Assembly: GCF_937888285.1 (NCBI RefSeq)
Contig: NZ_CALART010000011.1
Location: 248,001-312,000, forward strand
Direction: 5' to 3'
DNA from: an uncultured Aquimonas sp.
Lineage (GTDB): Bacteria; Pseudomonadota; Gammaproteobacteria; Xanthomonadales; Xanthomonadaceae
DNA length: 64,000 bases
In this document: piece after piece, positions 20,801 to 26,338 of the stretch
How the letters are laid out: the number at the start of each line of letters is the position of its first letter
How positions within the stretch are numbered: the stretch's first letter is position 1
Translations under genes and position numbers: made by a program
The notes under the pieces: model-generated
What the model saw: only the letters and a program-made list of their open reading frames with translations
Databases searched by the model: none
What the model was told of the DNA's origin: nothing

Positions 20801-21325
20801 GCTGGCATCACGTGCCTGTGCCCACACCGGCACGATCACGTCGACATAGCGCAGGGCATCCAGCTTGGTCTGCACCAGCGAGGTGTTCATGGCCGCGGAC
20901 TGCGTCCACACCCAGTCGCCGGCATCGACGGCCAGGTCGCTGGCGTCGTCGGGATTGAGATAGGTGTGGCTGTCGCCGGGGGGTTTCAGGCTGTAGCCGA
21001 ACAGCTCCAGGTCTTCGCTGCCGGTCCAGCTGAGCCAGCTGAAGTGGTTGCTGGCCGTTCCACGCGTGAGGCGCGGTAGTGGGGCGCCTGGCGCGACGCC
21101 ATTCAGGGCGGACGCGGGCAGGGCGATCGGCAGCAGGGGGCATTCACTGACTGCGGTGGGCAGGTCAGTCTTTGGCGAGCCTGAGAACGCTCCCAGCCAA
21201 GAAGACAGCTGTCCACTCGCTTCGCCAATTGGGGCGGTCGCTGACGCGACAACCGACAGACAAAGTGCACCGCTCATCAGCAGAAGCGCACAAGCGCTCT
21301 GCAACCCCCAACGACTGCGATTCAT
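8843..21325 (-). CDS. Giant secreted Rhs polymorphic toxin with VWA domain
   Basis: A 4,160-residue exported protein. A Sec signal peptide (residues 1-31, ending near ASATA) is followed by Ig-like/He_PIG modules and three cadherin-like repeats (about 460-730). Next come a von Willebrand A domain (about 810-1040; MIDAS DESGS, later TEDGW and VTDEDRD), a CARDB-like module (about 1055) and FG-GAP/VCBS-like DxDGD repeats (about 1470-1810). Further Ig-like repeats reach about 2530. The Rhs/YD-repeat shell spans about 2660-3940 and ends in the core motif GFYYLRARWMDPRVGRF. The final roughly 220 residues are a unique, AT-richer tail, the presumed toxin; a late segment contains GHITGRGNEL and FSFHVYSW, but I cannot name the fold. 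No PAAR or VgrG domain is present, so export is Sec-dependent rather than by type VI secretion. The toxin would be held inside the Rhs cocoon. The ATG 21325 starts the signal peptide. Confidence 0.9.
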   Translation of the reverse strand: MNRSRWGLQSACALLLMSGALCLSVVASATAPIGEASGQLSSWLGAFSGSPKTDLPTAVSECPLLPIALPASALNGVAPGAPLPRLTRGTASNHFSWLSWTGSEDLELFGYSLKPPGDSHTYLNPDDASDLAVDAGDWVWTQSAAMNTSLVQTKLDALRYVDVIVPVWAQARDASSRRQLQVQRFVWVRLNNFRLSATPWIELTYLRDASCDNRPPRFITEPPRFARVGRPYRYDSAARDPDQDPVTLIQTLGPVGTAFDPVTGRLTWTPNAAQLGLHAMGLRAADPKGASSDQNFDVRVVQDFCAIYPITLPSAVLDGLSVGATINQLPRGTGPGNFSWLSWSGATDAPTLANSLQPPGDSYTYRNPDNSADQVLNIADFAQGATGSMNAAAVREALDRLKQQDILLPAWSERRGQGSRFDYRVHRFIRVRLLDYQLTDQGWLSFEYKGEGQCYNTPPVAQPQRLTTPENVPLPLQLQGSDVDGQALSFSVPSAPAHGRLEGAAPNLIYVPDADFNGEDAFEFTVFDGIDESVPARIEILVTPINDAPIAQAQHLETAEDTPLALTLEGSDPEGAVLSFRVLRGPLHGSLQGSPPALVYQPAPDFHGIDSLEFVVNDGEIDSAPATVRITVTPRNDAPIAQPQQLSTPTGVALPITLAGDDPDNDPLEFRVVQAPANGSLSGSGATLVYTPQAGFRGEDSFDFVANDGELDSAPAIVRIEVVGSNNEPPRIVSEPVTAVDEGASYSYDVDAIDPDGDALRYVLEHAPADMQIDPNTGLIGWAPTQDLVGPNLQPNLLCLRPGVSVNSAPPAADVVFVVDESGSMSGEHAWLADVGLPLEAHLATNGVGVGAAINRYGVLGYDPVPRPLPVEGANLGSIRGFEAAAALLRIAGSGTEDGWRAVRYVLQQYALRPEVARNIILVTDEDRDNTDATITYDSLLAELLAERATLNAVVDVQLRCGDNSVAVGLAAAGVGFKADGRGGYTVCSGARAQGGYGTTIADYVNLALATGGAAWDLNALRQGGLQAQSFTNALISVKVREILEQVPPTPQADLFVADLVAQQAGQVQVLVGNRGRAGTALGSELVLLADGQELARQPVPALAVDTTHALSFAVDLIALQPERLQARIEFPTPVEECKTDNNSVDARWVRASATDPAGLSDQQSFSIQLRDSNAAPSIVSQPLLAASVGGRYQYQIEVQDPDRGDAHEHRLLQGPIGFSVDRLSGRASFVPLISQAGTHPVDIEVRDLAGATVRQQFQLEVGSTYIAPRFVSEPPLRAIQGTQYDYLAQVQSDPSATLQYDVFLGPQGMSIDANGAVAWAIPGDFYGKVHRVLLRVRDQYGNYDLQMFVLQGDRPNVAPTITGTAAVTAPLGVSYSFDANVSDPNVLEAHVWRGLALPAGATINAGTGVVQWPAAAVAASSPGAEIGAYNAQCLAIDPQAASLSLVPLQTAAFATRVAQPLVGPLVDRNRDGRLDHRDGVAVVAISQRDTEVTTARIHAFDYETLTRRWSYNGRVPDWYVAPAMGDLKGDDQVSILFVDTQARLVALDGEGSLRWVSEVPVGAGSLRHVSISLADLDGDREAEILVGPSVFDADGRLLWQFPTYSSSQSTPLAIDLDGDGRMEVLHRHQARSHSGQLLWTTPSGSTTNVMYSVFAPITLADGSLGIVASEQTSPGVRLSLLRADGTQVWRREGTEAGLVATPLVADFDGDGVQEIFLPSSGALYGSDGQIRWTAGGTAWPRTSFRAAVAGDFNGDGAIEILGFSSNGLTALSGASGALLARDAGWTDNASYHMVPGVLDVRGDGDARLLAAGAGGLRSYRPLSGRWRSQVRVFHQQAWAADRVTPQLLIPPAQAGRAHAPMQLLAVAEATGDAGLLSDLHLLAPSAVPQGTGLQLRSTITNRGTLASRGFAVEFRRGSPSAPGTLLGRVEQGPLAPGANVAVTLDDISLDVVGREEFYAELVTDATELECETRNNRASARVFEIAVVDYGGLEAQRAWAAGVLERRDTPRFTSIAPTVGVAGELYRYHAQAVTSHVGDSLSYTLSSAPAGARLDPVSGEIEWRPGWSQTGSFRFTITVSSLSGRAGAQSWNVVVGPATAPNTAPVITSTPVLQASIGEPWSYLIEAEDAEGHALSYAQVSGPVGLSIDAAAGYARWTPTTIGTASVEVRVTDERGASTTQSFQIQVTSTPNRAPAFDSVPQGIAYVGETWTYAVQVSDPDGDAVQLALNAAPSALLFDASQQVLSYTPTAQDIGAQFIELEANDGRGGSSQQRIQLPVVQVVPGNQPPGLSGSPVTSAMVGITYSYQPTASDPDGDSLLFSLSTSPAGAQIDPTSGALTWTPRVAQLGAQAFVVRVDDGRGGWATQSFSVDVQPNNNATPVITSLPGTQGKSGREYRYNVFASDADGDALIYSLMEAPAGMQIAADGRITWTPAAAGSVPVRVRVQDALAWVEQSWTIDVAAADVPLQAQVSVSPNPAQAGAPITISVSTSGAAAAITASATLNGQPVALDPDGSTTINAPSQPGNYALVVTVSDGYDTVQTTATVSVANAGGSVPPTVSILSPSESANADLLVVTQRLPVRASVNDDNLRSWALVVVERGARPGEFIPVASGSNTFSDVEIGTLDPTLLQNGQYALLLQAEDLSGNRATDLVALSVEGEMKIGHFSISFEDVSVPVAGIPVSVTRTYDTRVRHKRQDFGHGWSLDYQNVRVQESRTPGFGWSLNTYPSGPLGLIPNYCVESALGNVVSIVLGDGRVEKFKVKASPACNQAIPFLDVTFAFEPTDGARGRLETVTPVGGRLVNGSIADLADGGQIADPNNYRYIDPEGREYRIDQGFGLREIFEREGGNRVTFDRSGITHSNGFALQFTRDAQDRITRITGPGGIDLSYAYSTEGDLASVEDAEDNLTRFEYQSGHYLRDIIDPRGVRVSRNEYDADGRLVAVIDADGHRVEFSRDIDGRVEQRRDRNGRTTVYVYNTRGDIISETNGAGETITRTYDDIGNTLSETDALGRTRRWTYDSLGNVLTETDPLGGVTRSVFGQFNQLQTLTDPLGVVSLRQTYRNILVQGVPIYPGPLVSLTDATGGVTGMGYDPSSGELTSITDASGATTRYEYDANGFKTAEVDALGHRTTYVNDAQGRLLEERRSRTRADGSTETLVSRYTLDANGNVIATEHPDGSISTTVFDANGKPIESCDPLNRCTLTTYDNRGNVARVDYPDGTREASSFDPNGNLIAHTDRGGRTTRHVYDEANRLIEVIHPDATPADDSDNPRSRKAYDDAGQLIADTDENGHTTEYRYDAAGRMVRTLLPAVDGQVAEIVVEYDLAGRKIRETDPLGAVTRYTYDAAGRLLSTEAPAVSGEPNAIVRTEYDAVGRKTAEIDASGRSTRFGYDGLGRLILVVLPNPATGANPALVNGSSPDAGTLTTRYAYDEVGNKIRQTDAEGRETRWEFDEMGRETARILPGGEREEKRYNAAGELIEHTDFRGRVTRYTYDAAGRLQTIDYPSDADHSFVYNAAGERIEAVDERGTSRSEFDARGRLLRLQDADGGVIDYRHDAVGNLLERRSPSQTLLYRYDARNRLIEVERRVQGEAPALTRYSYDAAGRRSTMEGGDGTRTEYAFDSRHRLRGLVKRSALGALLMGMGYQVDADGLRTQISESDATGLVRTVQYDYDAVKRLVAERIDHRIDLQDRQASWSYDRVGNRLRQSVSEAGAAAEVIDYVYDSNDRLQSERGADIADYAYDPAGNLLSHGTPTGTTEYVYNDAGRMREARSAGEVNAYVYNADGLRVRSTRTQGADSETTWILQDPSFEYAQSLEHWRSQNAGPRHVSAVFSFGDELLSQTRFDASGAPSTVWLQTDGFGSTRAATDASGSVIDQIDYDAFGNEIGRSGSTAIEHLYRGEAFDPNVGFYYLRARWMDPRVGRFTQQDAFAGFGSDPMSLNKYLYAHSSAPNFSDPSGYVSLAEQSAVSNIQGILQVIGRVDSALRLYGRVNSAVDLVMGLRQLLLMFEGDLSASVPRTFPPRVNFADAAQTFVAGGARAFGIGSPNWLAGYVADYTKGRRMTAYVIYLPVLIPQLPSLVNAGGRKINGKPVRIGLGAPGGKTGSLGGVGVVMGNERMLFRMDIGTTPTGHITGRGNELTTFDDAPFSFHVYSWRGGPR
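9552..11211 (-). repeat. Direct repeat, copy B (parental Rhs core)
   Basis: Partner of the repeat at 5991-7650, same orientation, constant 3,561-base offset (a multiple of three). The two copies flank the resident toxin tail, its immunity gene, the decayed tail and its immunity gene. Confidence 0.9.
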
Positions 21326-22008
21326 GGAAACCCCAACAAAGACGTGGCCTGCAGAACCGTTTCCGATTCAGTCAAGCCGAGCTGTGAACAAACGAGCCGC
21401 ACTAAAATGCGAGGCGCATCATACTTTTGCTGGCGACTGTGTCAAACATGTGGCGTCTGCGTTGCGCCTAACTCCGGCTCTTCGGTCACGCTTGCGGCAA
21501 CTGCAGGCGCTCTACGCACTTCTTAGGCGACCGCTGGGCGACGAATTTCCGGCGCGCACGCTGCGAGGCGACGCGCGAGAGCGAAAGCCTGGGCGACTTC
21601 GCCGTCCGCCCCATAGCCCTCTCAAGAAACAGAAACGTAAGTATTTGAGTGTATCGGATCGCCCTCTCTGTCGCGTGGCGGGGAAAGGCGGTCGAAAACG
21701 AGTCTCGCGACCCCGGTGTTCGTCGCCCCCGCGAAGAGCCTGTCCTCGCGAAGGCGGGGACGGGGGCCCAGAGGAGTGACCTCAGTCGCAAGAGCCCTGG
21801 ATCCCCGCCTTCGCGGGGATGACGACCCCATGTTTCTTCGAGAACACCTGCCCGTCGCGCGGGGCTGAGAAGCTCTCAGGGCTACGGAAGCGGTTCTGGG
21901 AAAAGGATGGGGCAGTAGCGAGTAACTGAACACACTTCTGCAATGAAGCAGCCGGCGTCAGGAACGCGCTCCGCGCGCTCCGCGAACTGCCTGGGAAAGG
22001 ACGCAGGC
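21326..22008. other. Intergenic region upstream of the giant rhs gene
   Basis: This 683-base gap separates rhs (whose promoter must lie here) from the end of nfuA. It contains an inverted pair of GC-rich hairpin repeats (21742-21820). On the minus strand a TTGACT lies about 50 bases before the rhs ATG, but a matching -10 is not clear. No gene is seen. Confidence 0.6.
21742..21820. repeat. Inverted pair of REP-like hairpins
   Basis: CCCCGC-CTTC-GCGGGG at 21803-21818 and its near mirror image CCTCGC-GAAG-GCGGGG at 21744-21759 form two stem-loops in opposite orientation. Such GCGAAGGCGGGG elements are scattered through many Xanthomonas-like genomes. Confidence 0.75.
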
Positions 22009-22590
22009 TCAGGCGAAGTAAGGCATCTCCCCCTTCGCATGATCCGTCGCATCGCGCACCGCGCGCACTTCCGGCACGCGCTGCATGAGCGTCTTCTCCA
22101 CGCCGTTCTTGAGCGTGTAATCGACCTGCTTGCAGCCCTGGCAGCCGCCGCCGAAGCGCAGCACGACGATACCGTCGGCGGTGATTTCCTCAAGGCTGAC
22201 GCGACCGCCGTGGCTGGCGACGCCGGGGTTGATCTCGGTGTCGATCACGTGCTGCACGCGCTCGACCAGGCTGGCCTCGGCGCCGGGCGGCACGCCCTTG
22301 ATGCGCGGCGCGCGCACGGTGAGCTGGCCGCCGGTGGCTTCGCTGACGAAGTCGATCTCGGCGTCGGTGAAGTACTCGGCGCTGGCCGCCTGCAGATAGA
22401 GGATGAAACCCTCGCACTGCACCTCCCACTCGTCGCCGTCGAGATCGACGGCCTCGACGAACTCCAGCTTGGCGTCGGCGCTGGGCGTGCCGGCGCGCAC
22501 TGCCGAGAGCCGGATGCCGGCGATGTCACCGCCCTGCTGCTGGATCAGGCGGACGAAGTACTGCTGGGCGGCGGTGGTGATCTGGATCAT
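22009..22590 (-). CDS. nfuA: Fe-S biogenesis protein NfuA
   Basis: A 193-residue scaffold/carrier that holds a [4Fe-4S] cluster and passes it to apo-enzymes. The N-terminal half is a degenerate A-type (HesB-like) domain starting MIQITTAAQQYFVRL. The C-terminal Nfu domain has the cluster-binding CQGC motif in RFGGGCQGCKQVD. Length and order match E. coli NfuA (191 residues). ATG 22590 was chosen because homologues begin there; the open frame extends upstream without homology. Divergent from phhB. Confidence 0.95.
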   Translation of the reverse strand: MIQITTAAQQYFVRLIQQQGGDIAGIRLSAVRAGTPSADAKLEFVEAVDLDGDEWEVQCEGFILYLQAASAEYFTDAEIDFVSEATGGQLTVRAPRIKGVPPGAEASLVERVQHVIDTEINPGVASHGGRVSLEEITADGIVVLRFGGGCQGCKQVDYTLKNGVEKTLMQRVPEVRAVRDATDHAKGEMPYFA

Positions 22591-22777
22591 GGCGCGACGG
22601 CACCCCGGGGAATTGGGACCGAAATGGTACCGCATGGCCCGTGAGGCTTCCTGAGGTGGATCAAGCGCGAGGCAGTCCCGACCGCTGCGGAACCCGCGCG
22701 GAGTCCCGCGCAAGCCGGGCCGCCAATCGGCCGCTGGCTATACTCCGCGGCCTTGCTTTCGATGGATGTGACACGCC

Positions 22778-23125
22778 ATGACCACGCTCGCCGAACTCGC
22801 CGCCCAGCGCTGCCGCCCCCTGCGCGGGGCCGAACACAAGGCCGATGCCGACCGCATCCATGCCGCCCTGCAGGCCCTGCCCGGCTGGGAGCTGGTCGAA
22901 GACGGTGCGGCGATCCGCAAGACCTACGGCTTTGCCGACTACTACCGGACGCTGGCCTTCGTGAATGCACTCGCGTTCATTGCCCACGCCGAGGACCACC
23001 ACCCCGACCTGTCGGTGCACTACAACCGCTGCGTGGTGCGCTATTCGACGCACGACGTGGGCGGCCTGTCCGAGAACGATCTGATCTGCGCGGCCAAAGC
23101 CGAACGCCTGCACGGCGCAGGCTGA
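22778..23125 (+). CDS. phhB: Pterin-4a-carbinolamine dehydratase
   Basis: A 115-residue cytoplasmic enzyme that dehydrates 4a-hydroxytetrahydropterin, recycling the cofactor of phenylalanine hydroxylase. The active-site motif EDHHPDL and the following H-Y-N-R-C-V segment are clear, and the length is typical. No phenylalanine hydroxylase gene is nearby. Start ATG 22778; it ends three bases before the GTG of the next gene, so the two are probably cotranscribed. Confidence 0.95.
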   Translation: MTTLAELAAQRCRPLRGAEHKADADRIHAALQALPGWELVEDGAAIRKTYGFADYYRTLAFVNALAFIAHAEDHHPDLSVHYNRCVVRYSTHDVGGLSENDLICAAKAERLHGAG

Positions 23126-23128
23126 ACC

Positions 23129-24718
23129 GTGCAGTCGGAGCGCGAGGGCGCAGCCGAGCTCGCGGCGCTGCTCGTGCTGGCGCTGGCCGTGGCCCTGGTC
23201 TGGCTGGCGCCCGCAAGCGTCGGCGCCCAGCTCGAAGCGCGCGCGCGGGCCGATGCCGAGCTGTATCGACGCGAGGCCTCGCCCTTCCGCTGGGACTTCA
23301 CCGACCCGCGTGCGCGCGTCGGTCCACTGCAGGGCCTCCAGCAAGAATCGGGAGGCGAGGACGGGCTCACGCTCAGTCTGATGCAGGGCAGCGGTGACTT
23401 CGGCCTGCGCCTGTCGGGTCAGCGCATCGATCCTGGGGTGCTGCCGACCCTGCGGCTCGACTACCGCAGCGATGCGCCGCTGCGCCTGCGCCTGCGCGCC
23501 GCTGCCGACCTGCAGCCGCAGACCCGGCCCGGCGCGTGGATCGATCTGCCCGCACGCACCGACGGCATCACCGAAGCCTGCGGTCAGACGATTGCGCTCG
23601 GCCCGACACTGCCGTTGCTGGATGGCCCGATCGCGCAGCTGAGACTGGAGTTCGAAGCCGAGCCAGGACAGCGCTTCTCCCTGCGTTCCGCCGAACTGCT
23701 GCCGCCGCGCTGCGGTGCCGAACCTTGCATCCCTCCGCGGCTTGCGCTGCCGGCGGACCCGTCGACGCGATGGCTGCTGGCGGTGCGTGACGAACAGCTC
23801 GCCGCCGCGCCGCAGCTGCGCGTCGGCGCCAATGCCAGCGAGCCACTGGTGCGCGCCGCGGCTGCCGTCACGGCGCTCAGCCCCTCGCTTGCGGCCACGC
23901 TGGGTGCTCTGATGGCCCTGCTGGCCTGGGCCTGCGCGCGATTCGGCGCCGGCCCCACCCGGGCCAGTGCTGCGCTGCTGGTCGGAGCGATCACGCCAGC
24001 ACTGCTGCTCAGTCTCGGTCTGCCGCGCTTTCCCCCCGAGCCCGGGGACGCCCTGCTGCTGGCAGGCTGGGCGCTGGCGCTGCTGGCGCTGAGGCCGCGC
24101 GAACGCAGCTTGATGCGCGCGACAGTCGAGGCGCCGCATGCGCCTGCGCCGGACATTCCCTCAGTCGAGACGCAGGACACCCGAGTGCCCTCGGCTGCGG
24201 AGCAGGTTGCGACGCCTGATTCGCAGGGCGACGCCGCCAAGCCCGTGCTCACGTCGCGAACGCCCTCTGCGGCCACGGCCTGGCTCGTGGCATTGGGCTT
24301 CACCATGCTGGGCGTCGTGACCCTCGCAGCATGGGCTTGGCTCGAAACGCCTGAGTTGCGCCTGGACCCGAGCGCCTTCGAAGCCGACCGACTGCTGCGC
24401 TACATCGCCTGGGCCGCGCTGCAGCAGCTCTGGCTGGCGCGCTTCGCGCTTCCGCACCTGCGCGCGCTGGGGCTGGGTCCGTGGACCCTGCTGCTCGCGG
24501 GCCTGCTGTTCGCCGCCCTGCACCTGCCGAATCTGGAGCTGATGGGCCTGTGCTTCGTCGGCGGCTGCGTCTGGGCGTGGATGGCGGAGCGCCACGGCCG
24601 ACTGCTGCCGCAGATCGCCTCGCACGCGGCGCTCGGCCTCGCCACGGCCGCGCTCCTTCCACCGACGCTGCTGCGCTCGCTGGAGGTCGGCGGCCGCTAC
24701 GTGTTCGCGCCGCTGTAA
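23129..24718 (+). CDS. Membrane protein with degenerate CPBP (CAAX protease-like) domain
   Basis: A 529-residue inner-membrane protein (GTG start). An N-terminal membrane anchor (about 9-31) precedes a roughly 200-residue periplasmic beta-rich region, a pair of helices near 255-310, an acidic linker, and a C-terminal multi-helix block. That block has the layout of CPBP/Abi-type intramembrane proteases: FAALH matches motif 2 (FxxxH) and SHAAL is the motif 3 His. At motif 1, however, the usual Glu-Glu pair is Gln-Gln (LQQLWLARF), so metal-dependent proteolysis is doubtful. The substrate is unknown. It follows phhB by three bases. Confidence 0.6.
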   Translation: MQSEREGAAELAALLVLALAVALVWLAPASVGAQLEARARADAELYRREASPFRWDFTDPRARVGPLQGLQQESGGEDGLTLSLMQGSGDFGLRLSGQRIDPGVLPTLRLDYRSDAPLRLRLRAAADLQPQTRPGAWIDLPARTDGITEACGQTIALGPTLPLLDGPIAQLRLEFEAEPGQRFSLRSAELLPPRCGAEPCIPPRLALPADPSTRWLLAVRDEQLAAAPQLRVGANASEPLVRAAAAVTALSPSLAATLGALMALLAWACARFGAGPTRASAALLVGAITPALLLSLGLPRFPPEPGDALLLAGWALALLALRPRERSLMRATVEAPHAPAPDIPSVETQDTRVPSAAEQVATPDSQGDAAKPVLTSRTPSAATAWLVALGFTMLGVVTLAAWAWLETPELRLDPSAFEADRLLRYIAWAALQQLWLARFALPHLRALGLGPWTLLLAGLLFAALHLPNLELMGLCFVGGCVWAWMAERHGRLLPQIASHAALGLATAALLPPTLLRSLEVGGRYVFAPL

Positions 24719-24724
24719 CCCTCT

Positions 24725-25714
24725 TCAGCGATCAAGCGCAGCCAGCACCGCCTTCAGCTCGGCCGGCAGCGGCGCGCTCAGGGAATAGGGCTCAGTGCCG
24801 TCCTTCAGCGCGAACTTCAGGCTCGCGGCGTGCAGGAACAGGCGCTTGAGACCTGCGGCCTTGAGCGCCTTGTTGGCCTCGCGCTCGCCGTACTTCTCGT
24901 CCATCGCCACCGGGTGGCCGCTGTGCTGGGCGTGCACGCGGATCTGGTGGGTGCGGCCGGTGTCGATGCGCACCTCGGTATAGCTGTGGCCACCGTGCAG
25001 GGCGAGTCGCCGGAAGTGGCTGAGCGAGGCCTTGCCCTCGACCGGGTCGACCCGGACCATGCGCTCACCGCCCTGCAGCTCGAACTTGCGCAGCGGCGCG
25101 TTCACGCTGAACGGCTTCGGGCCGATATCGCCGACCAGCAGGGTCAGGTAGCGCTTTTCCAGCTTGCCCTCGCGGATCAGGCGCTGCAGCTCGGTCAGCG
25201 CCGAGCGCTTCTTCGCCACCACCAGCAGGCCCGAAGTGTCCCGATCGAGACGATGCACCAGCTCCAGCGGCTCACCCGGACGCAGCTGGCGCAGCAGCTC
25301 GATGGCGCCGAAGCTGATCCCGCTGCCGCCGTGGGTGGCGATGCCGCTGGGCTTGTCCAGCGCCAGCAGGGCGCGGTCCTCGAACACGATGCAATCGCGG
25401 ATGCGCTCCAGCTGGCTGCGCGGCGCCTCCTGCGGAGCCGCCGGCTCGGCCAGCCGCACCGGCGGAATGCGCACGGTCTCGCCGCCTTCAAGCCGAGTAT
25501 CGGGCTTGGCACGGCCACCGTTCACCCGGACCTCGCCGGTGCGCAGGATGCGGTAGATCAAGGAGCGCGGCGCGCCCTTCAGCTGACCCAGCAGGAAATT
25601 GTCGAGGCGCTGGCCTGCGCGGTCGGCCGGCACCTGCACCAGGCGCACGCCGCCCGCTGTGGGCGACTTGGCGGTTTCGTTTGCTGCGGCCGCACCCGGC
25701 TTGCTAGACTTCAC
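24725..25714 (-). CDS. rluC: 23S rRNA pseudouridine synthase, RluC type
   Basis: A 329-residue RluA-family pseudouridine synthase. An S4 RNA-binding domain (QRLDNFLLGQLKGAPRSLIY, then RVNGGRAKPDTRL) precedes the catalytic domain with the signature HRLDRDTSG holding the catalytic Asp, followed by KRYLTLL and GRTHQIRVH. RluC modifies three uridines in 23S rRNA domains II and V. The start is uncertain: GTG 25714 places the domain as in E. coli RluC and has AGGA about 10 bases upstream, while longer in-frame starts are low-complexity. Head-to-head with rne, as in E. coli. Confidence 0.93.
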   Translation of the reverse strand: MKSSKPGAAAANETAKSPTAGGVRLVQVPADRAGQRLDNFLLGQLKGAPRSLIYRILRTGEVRVNGGRAKPDTRLEGGETVRIPPVRLAEPAAPQEAPRSQLERIRDCIVFEDRALLALDKPSGIATHGGSGISFGAIELLRQLRPGEPLELVHRLDRDTSGLLVVAKKRSALTELQRLIREGKLEKRYLTLLVGDIGPKPFSVNAPLRKFELQGGERMVRVDPVEGKASLSHFRRLALHGGHSYTEVRIDTGRTHQIRVHAQHSGHPVAMDEKYGEREANKALKAAGLKRLFLHAASLKFALKDGTEPYSLSAPLPAELKAVLAALDR

Positions 25715-26338
25715 GCGCGATAAGGTCCTGATTTTCCAGCGCCCTTGTCGTTTCCGGGGCTGTTTCCATGAAGCGTTCGGCGACGCGATCTGTTCAGATG
25801 CGCGGGCCGGAGGCGAATCCGCCGCAGGCGGGTCGAGCATGGTAGCGGCATCGGCTGCACACCGCTTTATCGAGATGAACGCAGCCAGGGGCATGGGCCC
25901 CGGGGCTGCGCGGAGCCAGGGACCCGGCTCCGGGTCGGAATCGGCGGCTGCCGGCGTGCCTCCTTCGAGGGGCGCTGCAGCCGCCTGTTTCGTGTGGGCT
26001 CCACCGGCGCGTGCGCCGCAAGTGGTGGAGCCGTCGCTGCCGGGAGGGATCCCGGCGCGGCAGCAGCAACGCGACACCCGCAGCACCCGCCGCTTCCCTC
26101 GGTCACCGAGGTTCTGGCCGCAGGGCGCCGCGGAAAGGTCGTCGGCTACAGACGCCGCGGGGCTCCCGCGACGTGGGCCGGCGGAAGGAAAGAACAATGT
26201 TTGGCGCTCCCGCGGGCCAGGGATGGACCCGGCTACACGGTCGCAGCGCTGGTGACTCCGCTTCGGGCGCGCGGTCTTCGCGTGCCTTGGCCGGGATTTC
26301 CGGCGTTCCCCGCGTGAGCGCGCGAGGAATGACAACCC
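25715..26338. promoter_or_regulatory. Divergent rluC/rne control region with structured rne leader
   Basis: A 624-base GC-rich gap. Several stem-loops precede rne: a 9-bp stem 25997-26005/26024-26032 enclosing a 5-bp hairpin, a 6-bp hairpin at 26040-26055, and another at 26097-26111. In E. coli the rne leader is long and structured and lets RNase E destabilise its own mRNA; the same is inferred here. Open frames across the gap look non-coding. Confidence 0.6.
25997..26032 (+). promoter_or_regulatory. Stem-loop in the rne leader
   Basis: GGCTCCACC pairs perfectly with GGTGGAGCC, and within the loop GGCGC pairs with GCGCC. It is the strongest RNA structure seen upstream of rne and a candidate autoregulation element. 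Confidence 0.55.
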
